DNA of 44,026 nucleotides from Planctomycetota bacterium (GCA_023261505.1 JAHFOV010000011.1:1-44026), one strand, 5' to 3'. Counted from the stretch's first letter, positions 23,762-30,922 are shown. Notes: a model not told the origin generated them from the sequence alone. Numbers and translations: made by a program.

Positions 23762-24235
23762 ATGGCACGCTATGAGGACATTTTTTTGCCCGATGAATTC
23801 TATTACGACAGAAAGGACCATCTTTGGGCCAAGATAGAAGGCGGTAGTCCGCCTGAGGCGGACAGGCATCTAGTACGAGTGGGGTTAGATATCTTCGGGC
23901 AGAAGGCGGCAGGTACGGCGGCCTACATCAAACTGCTTCCTGTTGGTAAAACGGTTGCCAAAGGCCGTTCCTTCGGTTCACTGGAGGCAGGAAAATACAT
24001 CGGCCCACTCAAGGCCCCTGCTGGCGGGAAGATTATAGAAGTTAACCAGGAAGTAATTTCTAATCCGCGCTATGTCAACACCGACCCCTATGGAAAGGGT
24101 TGGTTCGTGGTAATAGAACCAAACAACCTGCAGGAAGACATCAAAGACCTAGTCCAGGGAACGGTTAACATCCAGGAATGGCTTGAAAAGGAATATAAAG
24201 AATACAAGGAAAAAGGGCTGTTTGCAGAGAAGTAA
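23762..24235 (+). CDS. GcvH-like lipoate-binding protein (LbpA-type)
   Basis: A 157-residue GcvH-fold protein: FYYDRKDHLWAKIEGG, then VRVGLDIFGQKAAGTAAYIKLLP, then VAKGRSFGSLEAGKYIGPLKAP. The putative lipoyl lysine is K78 in LEAGKYIG. The tail NPRYVNTDPYGKGWFVVIEP and WLEKEYKEY is as in GcvH. No other glycine-cleavage genes (gcvT/gcvP) are near. Its position after an HdrED-like disulfide reductase and TusA/DsrE proteins points to the lipoate-binding proteins of sulfur-oxidising Hdr-like systems, where sulfur is bound to the lipoyl dithiol (established for sHdr-LbpA; inference here). The extra SPPEADRH at residues 29-36 is encoded by a palindromic repeat and interrupts the normal strand order. 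Start ATG 23762 follows AAAGGA. Confidence 0.87.
   Translation: MARYEDIFLPDEFYYDRKDHLWAKIEGGSPPEADRHLVRVGLDIFGQKAAGTAAYIKLLPVGKTVAKGRSFGSLEAGKYIGPLKAPAGGKIIEVNQEVISNPRYVNTDPYGKGWFVVIEPNNLQEDIKDLVQGTVNIQEWLEKEYKEYKEKGLFAEK
23847..23863. repeat. In-frame GTCCGCCTGAGGCGGAC palindrome in lipoate-binding protein gene
   Basis: A 17-base perfect odd palindrome read as Ser-Pro-Pro-Glu-Ala-Asp near residues 29-34. It is identical in its core to the copy inside the GlmU-like gene and to an intergenic copy at 13646. Confidence 0.92.
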
Positions 24236-24375
24236 GGTGGTCGCAGCGTTTACACACCATTTTTCAACCATTTTCACTACACTCTTTAATTTCGTTTCAC
24301 CCATTTACGACCTCTCCGAAGAAACATTCCAGATGTTGCTCACTGATGTTATAAAATGCATACCTTCTGGGAATA

Positions 24376-24422
24376 AGCGTCTCCTTCAATTGGAAAGAAC
24401 TACAATTGGATGGAGGGACGCT
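24376..24422. terminator. Inverted repeat between convergent genes, possible two-way terminator
   Basis: AGCGTC (24376-24381), TCC and CAATTG pair with CAATTG, GGA and GACGCT (24417-24422) to form a long imperfect stem around GAAAGAACTA. T-rich (ATATTTTC) and A-rich (GGGAATA) flanks lie on opposite sides. It is located between the lipoate-binding protein gene (+) and the HEAT-repeat gene (-). Confidence 0.4.
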
Positions 24423-24436
24423 ATATTTTCCTGGTG

Positions 24437-25327
24437 TTATTTTTCGTTGCGGGCTTTCACCTTATTTTTCTCCCACCACTCTTGCCACTTCTTTGAATCT
24501 TCTCCAAAGTCCTCACCTGTTATCATCCATAGCGCCCATGCCGCACTAGCTCGTAAATAGTCCTGTTTAAGGGCAGCAATTAACGGTTCGACAGCGCTGG
24601 TATCCTTTATCCTGCCAAGTGCCTCAGCAGCATTCTGTCGGACATGCGAATCTCCATCCTTAAGTGTAGCAATCAACGGCTCTACGGCTGGTTTGCCTAT
24701 CTCTGCCAATGAAAATGTTGCTTCCCTTTCTACACGTTCATCCCTAAAAGCGTCAATTAATGGCTCAACTGCACGGCTATCTTTTATCTTCCCCAACGCC
24801 TCCGCTGCTTTCCTTCTTACAGCCCAATCTTCATCCTTATCCTTAAGGGTAGCAACCAAAGGCTCAACGGCACGGCTATCTTTTGACTTCCCAAGTGTCT
24901 CTGCTGCTTCCCTTCGGACATACACATCTGTATTCTTGAGGGTGGCAATCAATGGCTCAATGGCTGGCCCCCCTATCTTCCCCAGTGCCCTTACCGCTTC
25001 TACACCAGGGGAAGTGTAGCCACCCTCAGGGTTCCACTGTAATGAAGAATTATCCTCTATAATTTGTACCAGATATGGTATTGCAGGAACTGCCCGGGTT
25101 CCCATTTCTCCCAATTCATGGGCACCATAGCCTCGTTCTACTGGATCCGATGAGTATAACCTTTCAATCTGTGCCCTCACATCCGAAGGGATGTCAGAGG
25201 GGATGCTTTTAGGAATTGGTGGTTGGGCAAGGCTTAATCCTACGCCTACAACACAAATTCCAATTAAAATAGCTAGAATTATTTTGACCATCGTACTAGC
25301 GTAAGGGTCGAGCCGCCGAGAAATCAT
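24437..25327 (-). CDS. Exported or membrane-anchored HEAT/PBS-lyase repeat protein
   Basis: A 296-residue protein. An N-terminal hydrophobic segment (about residues 13-34, MVKIILAILIGICVVGVGLS) acts as signal or anchor. Then come seven or so HEAT-like repeats of about 30 residues with the consensus AVEPLIATLKDxDxxVRxxAAEALGKIKDSR. These are well conserved among themselves, showing recent internal duplication. The end, WMITGEDFGEDSKKWQEWWEKNK, is a recurrent C-terminal cap of such proteins. The family provides protein-interaction scaffolds; no enzyme motif is seen. ATG 25327 has a strong GGGAGG Shine-Dalgarno. It follows larB by 22 bases and ends the long minus-strand operon. Confidence 0.88.
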   Translation of the reverse strand: MISRRLDPYASTMVKIILAILIGICVVGVGLSLAQPPIPKSIPSDIPSDVRAQIERLYSSDPVERGYGAHELGEMGTRAVPAIPYLVQIIEDNSSLQWNPEGGYTSPGVEAVRALGKIGGPAIEPLIATLKNTDVYVRREAAETLGKSKDSRAVEPLVATLKDKDEDWAVRRKAAEALGKIKDSRAVEPLIDAFRDERVEREATFSLAEIGKPAVEPLIATLKDGDSHVRQNAAEALGRIKDTSAVEPLIAALKQDYLRASAAWALWMITGEDFGEDSKKWQEWWEKNKVKARNEK

Positions 25328-25349
25328 CCTGGACCTCCCTTTTGAGTGC

Positions 25350-26111
25350 TCATTTTCTACTAGAACTTCCCTGATTTATAAGCGAGGCCACATAGCCTGC
25401 GCCGAAGCCATTATCAATATTTACTACAGACACCCCTGCGGCACAGGTGTTGAGCATTGTGAGTAAAGGGGCGATACCGGAGAAACTTGCCCCATAACCA
25501 ATACTGGTGGGGACAGCTATAACTGGACAGCTCACAAGCCCTGCTACCACACCTGCCAGGGCGCCTTCCATCCCGGCTACTACCACAATGGCCCTGGCCT
25601 GGGTTAAAAACTTTCTGTGCTCTAATAGTCTGTGAATTCCTGCTACTCCCACGTCATACAAGGCTTCTACCTTGTTCCCCATGAGTTCAGCAGTAACCCT
25701 TGCCTCTTCAGCCACAGGAATGTCTAGTGTGCCGGCAGTTACTACAAGGATGAGTCCTTTCCTTGGGCGTCTACTAGACCTGTTTATGGTGATAGCCCTG
25801 GCTTGCTCATGGTATTTAGCCTCTGGAAATTGCTCGACCAAGGCCTGATAAATCTCCTGGTTGGCCCTGGTGGCCAGCAGGTCACTCTTTTCCTTGACAA
25901 TTTGTTTTGCAATATCAACTACTTGCTGAGGGGTCTTCCCCTGACAGAAGATGACTTCTGGGAAACCACATCGCAGGGCCCTGTGGCTATCCACCCTGGC
26001 AAAGCCTATGTCCTTGTAAGGGAGGTCCTTTAGCTGCCCCAGGGCTTCCTCAAGGGATATTTTCCCCTTTTGAATCTTAGCAAGTAAATCTTTTAAGTCA
26101 TCTATGTCCAT
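25350..26111 (-). CDS. larB: LarB-type nickel-pincer cofactor biosynthesis carboxylase (PurE-like)
   Basis: A 253-residue protein with an N-terminal helical domain (LKDLLAKIQKGKISLEEALGQLKDLPY) and a C-terminal PurE-like domain (VVTAGTLDIPVAEEARVTAE, YDVGVAGIHRLLEH, VVVAGMEGALAGVVAGLVSCPVIAVPTSIGYG in pieces, and VNIDNGFGAGYVAS). LarB carboxylates and hydrolyses nicotinic acid adenine dinucleotide to pyridinium-3,5-biscarboxylate mononucleotide, the first step to the nickel-pincer nucleotide of lactate racemase-type enzymes. larC, larE and larA are not in the window, so the pathway must be completed elsewhere. There is no Shine-Dalgarno before ATG. The gene follows tsaD after an AT-rich spacer. 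Confidence 0.9.
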   Translation of the reverse strand: MDIDDLKDLLAKIQKGKISLEEALGQLKDLPYKDIGFARVDSHRALRCGFPEVIFCQGKTPQQVVDIAKQIVKEKSDLLATRANQEIYQALVEQFPEAKYHEQARAITINRSSRRPRKGLILVVTAGTLDIPVAEEARVTAELMGNKVEALYDVGVAGIHRLLEHRKFLTQARAIVVVAGMEGALAGVVAGLVSCPVIAVPTSIGYGASFSGIAPLLTMLNTCAAGVSVVNIDNGFGAGYVASLINQGSSSRK

Positions 26112-26204
26112 TGAATTGGAATTTTTAAAGTTGAAAATTGGAAATTTTAAATTTGAAATTTACAATCTTAATTTTACAGTCTTAATTTTACAGTTCTGCT
26201 GATT
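26112..26204. repeat. AT-rich spacer with dispersed ATTTGAAATTTACAATCT unit
   Basis: The spacer contains tandem-like TTTTAAA/TTGAAA blocks, a direct repeat of CTTAATTTTACAGT, and an 18-base string ATTTGAAATTTACAATCT (26151-26168) that recurs exactly at 33633-33650 in another intergenic gap. Confidence 0.7.
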
Positions 26205-27227
26205 TTATGCCACCGCCTCTACCTCCAGAGAGGCCATATCTCTCTCCAAATATTTATAATAGGCCAGGCCTGCCACTATAGCGGCATTATCCGTGCAGAG
26301 CTTGGGAGAAGGGAAGTAAGGCTGTATGTGACGTTCTTCCAGGGCCCGGGCTAGTTTCTGCCTCAATCTGGAGTTAGATGCCACTCCACCTCCTAGAGCC
26401 ACTCCCTTTACAGGATGCTTTCTCAAGGCCAGTAGGGTCTTTTCAACTAGGACGTCCACCACGGCCTCCTGGAAGCTGGCGGCCAGGTCTGCCAATTCTT
26501 TTCGTGTTAGGGGCACTGGTGTCAGGGGCACGGCGCGCCGTGCCCCTACGAGTTCCTGGTAATGATAAAGGACGGCGGTTTTTAGCCCGCTAAAGCTAAA
26601 GTCAAGAGAGCCAGGCTCAAGGTACGAGCGGGGGAAGAGTATAGCCGCAGGGCTACCTTCCCTGGCTATATTATCAATTGCTGGGCCACCTGGATAGCCC
26701 AGTCCAAGTAGTTTGGCCACCTTGTCAAAGGCCTCCCCAGCGGCATCGTCAAGGGTGGCCCCTAGCAGTTGATGTTGTGTTTCTTTATTACTTAGAAAGA
26801 GACTGGTATGCCCCCCAGAGACCACCAGGCTGAGGCATGGAAATTCCGGGGCATGACCATATTCTAGTTTAGACGCAAAGATATGGGCATGAAGGTGGTT
26901 AATCGCTATTAAAGGAAGTCTGAGTGCCCAGGCTAGGGCTTTAGCTGCAGTTACTCCTATAAGGAGTGCCCCAATGAGGCCGGGAGTGTTGGTTACAGCT
27001 ATTGCATCCAGGTCCTTAAGGGTTACTCCTGCACCCTTCAGGGCCTCATCCAGGATAGGGAGCAGGGATTCCAGATGGGCACGGCAGGCTATCTCTGGCA
27101 CTACTCCTCCGAACTTTAGATGCAGCTTCTCCTGGGTACTAACCAGGTTGGAGCGGATGCATAGTCCATCTTCTACAACAGCGACCGAAGTCTCATCACA
27201 GGAGGTCTCAATACCCAGGATTAGCAT
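26205..27227 (-). CDS. tsaD: tRNA N6-adenosine threonylcarbamoyltransferase TsaD
   Basis: Transfers the threonylcarbamoyl group to A37 of ANN-decoding tRNAs. A 340-residue ASKHA-fold protein: GIETSCDETSVAVV at the N-terminus, metal-binding HLHAH (His111, His115), VVSGGHTSL, GATLDDAAGEAFDKVAKLLG, GYPGGPAID, FSFSGLKTA, ALGGGVASN and CTDNAAI (Asp313). The partners TsaB/C/E are not in the window. Residues about 227-240 (GARRAVPLTPVPL) are foreign to the family and are encoded by an inserted palindrome (26524-26547) plus a short flank, in the variable loop before the conserved LADLAASFQEAVV helix. The first codons overlap the 3' end of ctp by 20 bases. Confidence 0.97.
   Translation of the reverse strand: MLILGIETSCDETSVAVVEDGLCIRSNLVSTQEKLHLKFGGVVPEIACRAHLESLLPILDEALKGAGVTLKDLDAIAVTNTPGLIGALLIGVTAAKALAWALRLPLIAINHLHAHIFASKLEYGHAPEFPCLSLVVSGGHTSLFLSNKETQHQLLGATLDDAAGEAFDKVAKLLGLGYPGGPAIDNIAREGSPAAILFPRSYLEPGSLDFSFSGLKTAVLYHYQELVGARRAVPLTPVPLTRKELADLAASFQEAVVDVLVEKTLLALRKHPVKGVALGGGVASNSRLRQKLARALEERHIQPYFPSPKLCTDNAAIVAGLAYYKYLERDMASLEVEAVA
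26524..26547. repeat. Perfect 24-base AGGGGCACGGCG palindrome inside tsaD
   Basis: AGGGGCACGGCG plus its exact reverse complement, followed by AC on the right (GTAGGGGC family). It is read in frame on the minus strand as GARRAVPL. GGTGTCAGGGGCA next to it adds an extra near-copy of GGGGCACTGGTG, suggesting a short duplication at the insertion. Confidence 0.9.
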
Positions 27228-28503
27228 TTTTTTGTAGGGGTACTTCTTGCGTTTCCCCTACAGAAGTGAGTAGATAAGAAGAGAGTTTCCCCTCTTTTAG
27301 AATCTCAATAGCCCGCTGAAGCTGAAGGTCTACAAACTTTTCTTCTTCTTGGGGCTTTTCCGCAGATGGTCTAATAATGTTCGCCTTGTTAAGATGCCCA
27401 TGAAGCTGCTTTGTTTCCGCTGGAGTAAGTTCCACTTTCACGTCTGGTTCCACGCCAATCTCGTTAATGGATATGCCAGAAGGGGTGTAGTACAAAGCGG
27501 TGGTGAGTTTTAAGGCACAATGCTCTTCCTCTACGCCGATAAGGCTCTGCACCGAGCCTTTTCCAAAGGTCTTGGTCCCCACCAGGAGTCCCCTTTTGTG
27601 GTCTCTTATTGCCCCTGCCACGATTTCGGATGCGCTTGCACTTCCGTTATTTATCAAAATTATAAGAGGAAGGTCTGGATAGGTTCCGCTTCCCGTAGCT
27701 AAATACACCTGGTTTTGTTCCTCGTCTCTTCCTTTTGTAGATACTATCACTCCATTGGAAATAAATCTATCTGATACTGCCACGGCCATGTTTAATAGTC
27801 CCCCAGGATTGAAACGAAGGTCAAGGATAAGGGACTTCATTCCTTTATTTAAGAGTTCATAAAAGGCCTTATCCATTTCTTCGAGGGTATTATCCTGAAA
27901 GCTGATAAGGGAAAGATAGCCTATCTTTGCCTCTTCATCCACTAGCCTGGCGCCCCTGATGCTATGAACCTGTATGATATCCCTAACTATGGTAACGTCT
28001 ACAGGTTCTGACTCGCCCAGGTGGACTACAGAGATGGTTACACTTGTATTAGGTTCTCCCCTGAGATGCTTAACAGCCTCTTTAAGACTCATTCTTTCAG
28101 TAGACATTCCTTCAATCTTTACTATCCTGTCTCCTACCATAACCCCGGCCCTAAAAGCAGGGCTATCCAGGATTGGGGTGAGGACATATAGGGTGCCGTC
28201 TTTAACAATAACCTCGATACCCAAACCCCCAAATTTCCCCTCTGTCTCTACCTTCAGTTCATCAAGTTCGTCCGGGCCAAAGAATTGACTGTAAGGGTCT
28301 AAGCCCTCCAGCATACCCCTGTAAGCCCCCTGGAAGATTTCCCGAAGTTTTGTTTCTTTTACGTATTTTTCCTGGATGAGTTTTACTACCCTTACAAACT
28401 CCTCATAATTTTTGTAGTATGCATCGTATTCTTCTTCAGCCAGGCAAAGAGGAGAAAAAAGTAGGAAAAACGCTATTATAAGAGAGGCTATATTTTTAGT
28501 CAT
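27208..28503 (-). CDS. ctp: C-terminal processing peptidase (S41 family)
   Basis: An exported 431-residue S41 serine protease that trims C-termini of periplasmic proteins. It has a Sec signal (IASLIIAFFLLFSPLCLAEEE, residues 5-25 in pieces), an N-terminal helical part, a PDZ domain (about 87-165; GGLGIEV, GVMVGDRIVKIEG), then the catalytic core GYLSLISFQ, LDLRFNPGGLL, INNGSASASEIVAGA with nucleophile Ser290, and GTKTFGKGSVQ with general-base Lys315. The final residues (VGETQEVPLQKN) come from a decayed GTAGGGG...CCCCTAC repeat that extends the gene into tsaD. It starts 6 bases after the transketolase C-subunit stop, in the same operon. Confidence 0.95.
   Translation of the reverse strand: MTKNIASLIIAFFLLFSPLCLAEEEYDAYYKNYEEFVRVVKLIQEKYVKETKLREIFQGAYRGMLEGLDPYSQFFGPDELDELKVETEGKFGGLGIEVIVKDGTLYVLTPILDSPAFRAGVMVGDRIVKIEGMSTERMSLKEAVKHLRGEPNTSVTISVVHLGESEPVDVTIVRDIIQVHSIRGARLVDEEAKIGYLSLISFQDNTLEEMDKAFYELLNKGMKSLILDLRFNPGGLLNMAVAVSDRFISNGVIVSTKGRDEEQNQVYLATGSGTYPDLPLIILINNGSASASEIVAGAIRDHKRGLLVGTKTFGKGSVQSLIGVEEEHCALKLTTALYYTPSGISINEIGVEPDVKVELTPAETKQLHGHLNKANIIRPSAEKPQEEEKFVDLQLQRAIEILKEGKLSSYLLTSVGETQEVPLQKNANPGY
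27234..27261. repeat. Decayed 28-base GTAGGGG...CCCCTAC repeat at ctp 3' end
   Basis: GTAGGGGTACTTCT and TGCGTTTCCCCTAC retain the family ends and the 28-base length but mismatch in the middle. It encodes the tail of Ctp and sits just outside the tsaD start codon. Confidence 0.75.
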
Positions 28504-28509
28504 AGGTTC

Positions 28510-29466
28510 TTACTTTCTACCGTAGGCTTTGAGGGCAGCCTGAAGTATGTCCTCCGAGGTTAGATTATACTCCTTAAATAGTGCCTCTGGACTTCCTGAT
28601 TGACCAAAGCGGTTGTCAATTCCCACTGCTTCCAGGGGCACAGGGTATTCTCTTCCAAGGGCCAGGGCCACGGCACTACCCAGCCCTCCTTCCAATACAT
28701 GCTGTTCAGCGGTTACCACTGAACCAGTTTTTTTAGCATATGCTACAAGGGTTTTTCGGTCTAAGGGTTTAATGGTATGGAGATTGATTACGGTGGCCTC
28801 TATACCCCTGGCGGATAAGTTTTCCGCAGCCTTCAGGGCATTCGGGACCATTAGACCGCAGGCCACGATAGTTATATCCTTGCCTTCTCTGAGGATGCTA
28901 GCCTTTCCTACCTCAAACGGAGTCCCTTCTTCGGTAAGCACAGGGGAAGGTGTCCTACCCAATCTAACATAGACCGGTCCCGGACGCTCCGCTACTGCTT
29001 TTATGGCTTTCTTAGTTTCAGCGGCATCGCAAGGTTCTATTACTGTCATGGTAGGTATGGCTGTCATAAGGGCAAAATCCTCTATGCATTGATGAGAGGA
29101 GCCGTCCGCTCCCACAGCCAGCCCTCCGTGGGTGGCGACTATCTTTACGTTGAGGCCACTATAGCATATGGTATTTCTTATCTGTTCCCAGGCCCTCCCG
29201 GAGGCGAAGATACAAAAGGTGCTGACAAAGGGTATCTTGCCACATGTAGCCAGCCCTGCCGCCACATTCATCATATTAGCCTCGGCAATACCCATATCAA
29301 AGAAGCGTTCCGGAAACTTCTTGCCAAATTTTATAGTGGTAGTGGATTTGGCAAGGTCAGCGTCAAGTACGATTATGTTCTTGTTTACCTCGCCCAACTC
29401 TAAGAGGGCCTGTCCATAGGCCTCTCGAGTGGCCTCTTTTCTTACTTCTTGAGTTGTTATTGTCAT
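28510..29466 (-). CDS. Transketolase, C-terminal subunit
   Basis: A 318-residue pyrimidine-binding plus C-terminal half of a split transketolase. The Pyr domain has FFDMGIAEANMMNVAAGLA with the TPP-activating Glu (EAN), FCIFASGRAWEQIRN, THGGLAVGADGSSHQCIEDFA and VIEPCDA. The C-terminal domain begins near residue 190 (VGKASILREGKDITIVACG) and has HTIKPLD and VTAEQHVLEGGLGSAV. Together with the adjacent N-subunit it moves two-carbon ketol units in the non-oxidative pentose phosphate pathway. It could be a DXP-synthase-like or other split transketolase, but the length and motifs fit transketolase. It lies 12 bases after the N-subunit gene. Confidence 0.93.
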   Translation of the reverse strand: MTITTQEVRKEATREAYGQALLELGEVNKNIIVLDADLAKSTTTIKFGKKFPERFFDMGIAEANMMNVAAGLATCGKIPFVSTFCIFASGRAWEQIRNTICYSGLNVKIVATHGGLAVGADGSSHQCIEDFALMTAIPTMTVIEPCDAAETKKAIKAVAERPGPVYVRLGRTPSPVLTEEGTPFEVGKASILREGKDITIVACGLMVPNALKAAENLSARGIEATVINLHTIKPLDRKTLVAYAKKTGSVVTAEQHVLEGGLGSAVALALGREYPVPLEAVGIDNRFGQSGSPEALFKEYNLTSEDILQAALKAYGRK

Positions 29467-29478
29467 ATATTTATCTTC

Positions 29479-30303
29479 CTATACTAGTTCTGCTAGAGCC
29501 TTTTCTGCCTGTTCGGGTGTAGGGGCCTTGCCGTGCCAGTCTACCTGATTCTCCATGAAAGACACCCCTTTACCCTTCACAGTCTTGGCTACAATTATAG
29601 TGGGCTTGCCCTTTATAGCTTCAGCGCGGTCGTAGGCCTCGAGGATTTGAGACATGTTGTGTCCATCAATACGTATTACATGCCACCCGAAGGCATCCCA
29701 CTTCTCAGGGAGAGGAAGCGGGGACATAACATCATGGATGGGACCATCTATCTGGAGGCCGTTGTTGTCCAGTATTGCACAGAGGTTATCAAGCCTGTAG
29801 TGCCCTGCGGCCATAGCCGCCTCCCAGACCTGCCCCTCTTCAACTTCACCATCTCCCAGCATGACATAAACCCTATAACTTCGACCATCTATTCTTGCGG
29901 CCAGGGCCATACCCACGCCTACTGAGAGGCCCTGTCCTAAAGAGCCGCTGGATATCTCTATCCCTGGAGTCCTCTTAATATCGGGATGTCCCTGAAGGCT
30001 GCTTCCGAGCTGACGCAAGGTATCTAGCTCACCTACGGGAAAGTAACCCATCTCAGCCAGGATGGCGTAAAGGGCTGGACAACAATGCCCCTTGGAGAGG
30101 ATGAACCTGTCCCTTTCAGGCCATTTAGGATTTTTTGGGTCGTGTTTTAGTTTACCATAGTAAAGGGCTACCAACAGGTCAGTGGCAGAAAGAGAGCCGC
30201 CAGGGTGGCCTGAGCCTGCCCTGGCCAACATGCGGATAACGTGCCGCCTTATCTCTCTGGCCTTGGCCTGGAGCTCTGGGATGGTAGGCACAGTATTTAA
30301 CAT
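29479..30303 (-). CDS. Transketolase, N-terminal subunit
   Basis: The thiamine-diphosphate-binding half of the split enzyme, about 274 residues. Motifs: RMLARAGSGHPGGSLSATDLL, FILSKGHCCPALYA, LQGHPDIKRTPGIEISSGSLGQGLSVGVGMA (in parts), and the TPP/Mg motif GDGEVEEGQVWEA...LDNN (about 155-183). I prefer ATG 30303 over GTG 30306: the sequence GTGATG overlaps the TGA stop of the preceding small gene, and AAAGG is 7 bases upstream of the ATG. This TGATG overlap implies translational coupling with the small membrane protein before it. Confidence 0.94.
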   Translation of the reverse strand: MLNTVPTIPELQAKAREIRRHVIRMLARAGSGHPGGSLSATDLLVALYYGKLKHDPKNPKWPERDRFILSKGHCCPALYAILAEMGYFPVGELDTLRQLGSSLQGHPDIKRTPGIEISSGSLGQGLSVGVGMALAARIDGRSYRVYVMLGDGEVEEGQVWEAAMAAGHYRLDNLCAILDNNGLQIDGPIHDVMSPLPLPEKWDAFGWHVIRIDGHNMSQILEAYDRAEAIKGKPTIIVAKTVKGKGVSFMENQVDWHGKAPTPEQAEKALAELV

Positions 30304-30515
30304 CACTTAACCTTTTTGCTGAGTTCCTCTATTACCTTTTCTAATTTAATAATGCCTGCTGTAAGCTCGTTAATACGTTTGTGGTAACCCTGGCTTATAG
30401 TTTCTTGCTTGGCGTCTCTTTCTCTGAAAAACCATAAGAAGGCTATGACTAAAAAAACTAGAATACCAAGGGGACCGCCCGAGGTTATTAGTACCCTGAG
30501 CGTTTCTGGATCCAT
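30303..30515 (-). CDS. Small membrane protein with coiled-coil tail
   Basis: A 70-residue protein with one transmembrane helix (about residues 14-31, GPLGILVFLVIAFLWFF) and a charged C-terminal helix likely to coil (RINELTAGIIKLEKVIEELSKKVK). The layout resembles BhlA/UviB-type holin-like peptides, but the similarity is only architectural. Its stop TGA overlaps the ATG of transketolase-N, and it starts at the base after the stop of the 99-residue gene upstream, so the three are tightly coupled. Function unknown. Confidence 0.65.
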   Translation of the reverse strand: MDPETLRVLITSGGPLGILVFLVIAFLWFFRERDAKQETISQGYHKRINELTAGIIKLEKVIEELSKKVK

Positions 30516-30815
30516 TTATTTAGATACCCTATCAAGGAGTTCATCTATAGAAACATTGAGGGCGTGTATTTTTGAATCGGTATCTTTAAGCTTATCAAGA
30601 GATTCCTTCTCACGTTTCTCGGCCTGTTTTTTTCCCTTCAGTACATAATAATAAAAATAACAAAAAACCCACACACTCAAGATTACTGAAAACCAGGGAG
30701 CCCACCAACTTACCGGTTCACCAGCTTTAAGTAAGTACTTATTACTCGTAAAGGCCCCTGCAACTACAAACATGAGAAGGCCAGCCACGCTAGCTAAAAT
30801 TAATTGTTTTAACAT
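30516..30815 (-). CDS. Small two-helix membrane protein
   Basis: A 99-residue protein with two hydrophobic helices (about 3-24 and 36-58, the second WFSVILSVWVFCYFYYYVL) followed by a basic then coiled-coil tail (KKQAEKREKESLDKLKDTDS). The frame runs open into the tRNA-Phe gene, but ATG 30815 is the sensible start, with AAAAGGGG at good spacing. It is paired with the 70-residue gene after it, and both tails are amphipathic, so they may form a hetero-oligomer (inference). I do not recognise the family. Confidence 0.62.
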   Translation of the reverse strand: MLKQLILASVAGLLMFVVAGAFTSNKYLLKAGEPVSWWAPWFSVILSVWVFCYFYYYVLKGKKQAEKREKESLDKLKDTDSKIHALNVSIDELLDRVSK

Positions 30816-30836
30816 CGCTAATACCCCTTTTAAAAG

Positions 30837-30909
30837 TGGGCAGAGGCGGAGTTGAACCGCCGACACCGGGATTTTCAGTCCCGTGCTCTACCAACTGAGC
30901 TATCTGCCC
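30837..30909 (-). tRNA. tRNA-Phe (GAA)
   Basis: A 73-base cloverleaf. The acceptor arms GGGCAGA/TCTGCCC pair perfectly. The D-arm is GCTCAGTTGGTAGAGC, and the anticodon stem-loop GGGACTGAAAATCCC has the anticodon GAA. The T-arm is GGCGGTTCAACTCCGCC and the discriminator base is A. CCA is not encoded (ACTTTT follows). It lies between ribF and the small membrane gene pair on the same strand. Confidence 0.97.
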
Positions 30910-30922
30910 ACTGGGCATAAAC

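Noticed and set aside
18989-24235. Dissimilatory sulfite reductase (dsr) operon
   Set aside because: dsrAB, dsrC and dsrMKJOP as separate genes are absent. DsrEFH-like and fused HdrED-like proteins alone do not show sulfite reduction or reverse Dsr.
23762-24235. Annotating as glycine-cleavage GcvH
   Set aside because: No gcvT, gcvP or lipoyl machinery nearby; context and the LEAGKYIG lipoyl site favour a sulfur-pathway lipoate-binding protein, though this is not proven.
24183-24560. Plus-strand 125-codon ORF over the end of the lipoate-binding protein gene
   Set aside because: Overlaps two well-supported genes in other frames and has no start signal.
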